IMG/VR virus record: IMGVR_UViG_3300040759_000032
Coordinates: 1-64,000 of that record
Source of the DNA: a virus
DNA: 64,000 nt
Strand: one strand, 5' to 3'
Part shown: in pieces, positions 63,181-64,000 of the stretch
Position numbering within the stretch: position 1 is the stretch's first letter
How the letters are laid out: each line of letters opens with the position of its first letter
Program-made: the position numbers and the translations under genes
Notes under the pieces: model-generated
Seen by the model: the letters and a program-made list of their open reading frames with translations, nothing else
The model's database searches: none
Told to the model about the DNA's origin: nothing

Positions 63181-63354
63181 CTAAATCGACGAGCTGAACG
63201 CGGAGACCCCGGTGTCCGCGCCGGTGTCGCCGACGCCCGCCCGCCGCATGATCCTCGCGTACTCCGAGTCGCTGATGTCGACCTCGGCGTCGAGCGGCGC
63301 GTCGAGCAGGTCGGGCACGGCGGACTCGATCGCTTCCAGCGGCAGGATGCTCAT
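63181..63354 (-). CDS. 57-residue peptide with an FxSxx C-terminus, possible RiPP precursor
   Basis: ATG 63354, stop TAG at 63181. An acidic leader-like part (LPLEAIESAVPDLLDAPLDA, then EVDISDSEYARIMRRAGVG) is followed by ..VSAFSSSI. The C-terminus F-S-S-S-I matches the FxSxx-COOH motif of actinobacterial peptides modified by FxsB-type radical SAM enzymes, and the length fits. No FxsB-like enzyme is in this window, so the assignment is tentative; a plain small regulator is the alternative. Confidence 0.55.
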   Translation of the reverse strand: MSILPLEAIESAVPDLLDAPLDAEVDISDSEYARIMRRAGVGDTGADTGVSAFSSSI

Positions 63355-63428
63355 GGTGCCAGCCTAGGCCGTCGCCGGGCTGATCCTCCGGGCCGGCGCG
63401 CCATCCCCGACGCTGCGCCCGCGCGGGC

Positions 63429-63662
63429 TCAGCCCTCGAACCTCCGGGCCGTCACCTCGAACCCCTCGACGCCCCGGACCGCCGCGAACGCCATGGCGAA
63501 CGCCTGCCCTGCGGAGTCCTCGGCCACGACGATGTCCATCACGCACCTCCGCCTGCCCCCGTCCGGGACCATGACGGTCACCTCGACCGGCCTCGCCCCG
63601 GGAGGGGGAAGCTCGGCGAACAAGGGCTCCATCGGGAGGGCCCGGGACTGCGCGAGGTCCAT
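63429..63662 (-). CDS. hypothetical protein
   Basis: 77 residues. LAQSRALPMEPLFAELPPPG, then beta strands with VEVTVMVPDGGRRRCVMDIV and FAMAFAAVRGVEGFEVTARR. Small alpha/beta fold. Unknown. Confidence 0.6.
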   Translation of the reverse strand: MDLAQSRALPMEPLFAELPPPGARPVEVTVMVPDGGRRRCVMDIVVAEDSAGQAFAMAFAAVRGVEGFEVTARRFEG

Positions 63663-63702
63663 GACCGCAGCCTACGGCGAGGCTCCGACATTCCGGGCGA
63701 GG

Positions 63703-63885
63703 CTACTCGCCCTCGGGGCCGGCGATCTCCGCGAAGTGCGGCCGCTCGCCGAGGTCCGCGGCGCGCTCCTGCCACTTCGCCGAGTCGAGGGCGAGGACGG
63801 GGCGGATCGGGGCGTCCGCCACGGCGGCCGCGTGCGCGTCCCACGGGTCCAGCCCGGTCCTGGCGATGACGTCCGCGAGGCGCAC
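63703..63885 (-). CDS. hypothetical protein
   Basis: 60 residues from a GTG at 63885. VRLADVIARTGLDPWDAHAA, then ALDSAKWQERAADLGERPHF. Starts 17 bases below the stop of the partial gene at the edge. Unknown. Confidence 0.5.
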   Translation of the reverse strand: MRLADVIARTGLDPWDAHAAAVADAPIRPVLALDSAKWQERAADLGERPHFAEIAGPEGE

Positions 63886-63902
63886 GGCCGCCCGGCAGGG
63901 AG

Positions 63903-64000
63903 TCAGCCGACCGCGCCCCAGACCCGCCCGTCCCCGACGTTCTCCGGGTCGGCGAACAGCGCGTCATCACTCCCGTCCGGGCGGATGACCAGCCACCCCG
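63903..64000 (-). CDS. 3' end of a gene running off the window
   Basis: Only the last 31 codons are visible: GWLVIRPDGSDDALFADPEN then VGDGRVWGAVG and a stop at 63903. The frame is protein-like (beta-rich, acidic) and open to the edge. Start and function lie outside. Confidence 0.55.
   Translation of the reverse strand, partial: GWLVIRPDGSDDALFADPENVGDGRVWGAVG

Overview
The window is very GC-rich, densely packed DNA from a high-GC actinomycete mobile genome. The best reading is a temperate actinophage or prophage, or a related integrative element, seen across its integration, accessory and early regions. Three things point there: an Xis-like / XRE / tyrosine-integrase cassette beside a bare 3' half of a tRNA-Arg(ACG) gene (an attP-type site); long leftward runs of small genes joined by 4-bp ATGA/GTGA overlaps; and phage-typical products (DNA methylases, HNH nucleases, RecB-like exonuclease, Gp3-like factor, Gp37/Gp68 protein, DGQHR/ParB-like protein). 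No terminase, portal, capsid, tail or lysis gene is visible, so the virion part, if present, lies outside. The host order cannot be fixed; BldC-like, DUF397 and DUF4262 families fit Streptomyces/Actinomadura-type hosts.

Layout. 0.1-0.5 kb: the last rightward gene and a strong terminator. 0.5-3.8 kb: leftward genes for Cys-rich proteins, a DGQHR/ParB-like protein and two tandem BldC-like regulators. 3.9-4.2 kb: a five-repeat type I-E-like CRISPR array with no cas genes. 4.3-5.8 kb: a TnpB whose third RuvC aspartate is replaced by Arg. 5.8-10.6 kb: a cell-envelope glycan operon (GT-C transferase, GT2 synthase, GH26-like lipoprotein, small membrane proteins). 10.7-13.1 kb: Xis-like gene, XRE repressor, integrase, att site. 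13.2-32.3 kb: a long leftward operon with an RNA-repair set (RtcB with an intein, a nucleotidyltransferase, a CCA-adding-type enzyme, an RNA ligase) and a HerA-like ATPase. 32.3 kb: an orphan Phd antitoxin on the + strand with a palindromic operator. 32.6-43.3 kb: leftward genes including a third BldC-like protein, a DNA methylase split by an HNH gene, a Dam-type methylase, and a winged-helix putative replication initiator whose coding sequence holds iterons and a hairpin (candidate origin). 43.6-57.6 kb: leftward early genes including a doubly frameshifted C5 methylase with a G10 tract, several HTH proteins, a Gp3-like protein and a RecB-like exonuclease. 57.6-58.9 kb: a divergent regulator pair with repeated AGGAA-N5-AGGAA half-sites, a candidate genetic switch. 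58.8-64 kb: more leftward genes including an XRE-TPR regulator, a Thg1-family enzyme and a peptide ending in an FxSxx motif.

How it fits together. Four enzymes that can rebuild broken tRNA (RtcB, CCA-adding-type, RNA ligase, Thg1-type) suggest protection against tRNA-cleaving defences. An orphan antitoxin, three methylases, a small CRISPR array and an envelope-glycan operon look like further host-phage or phage-phage conflict functions. Homing-type insertions (intein, HNH in a methylase, TnpB) are frequent. Several genes carry apparent frameshifts. Some may be assembly errors, so these loci should be confirmed against reads before biology is inferred.
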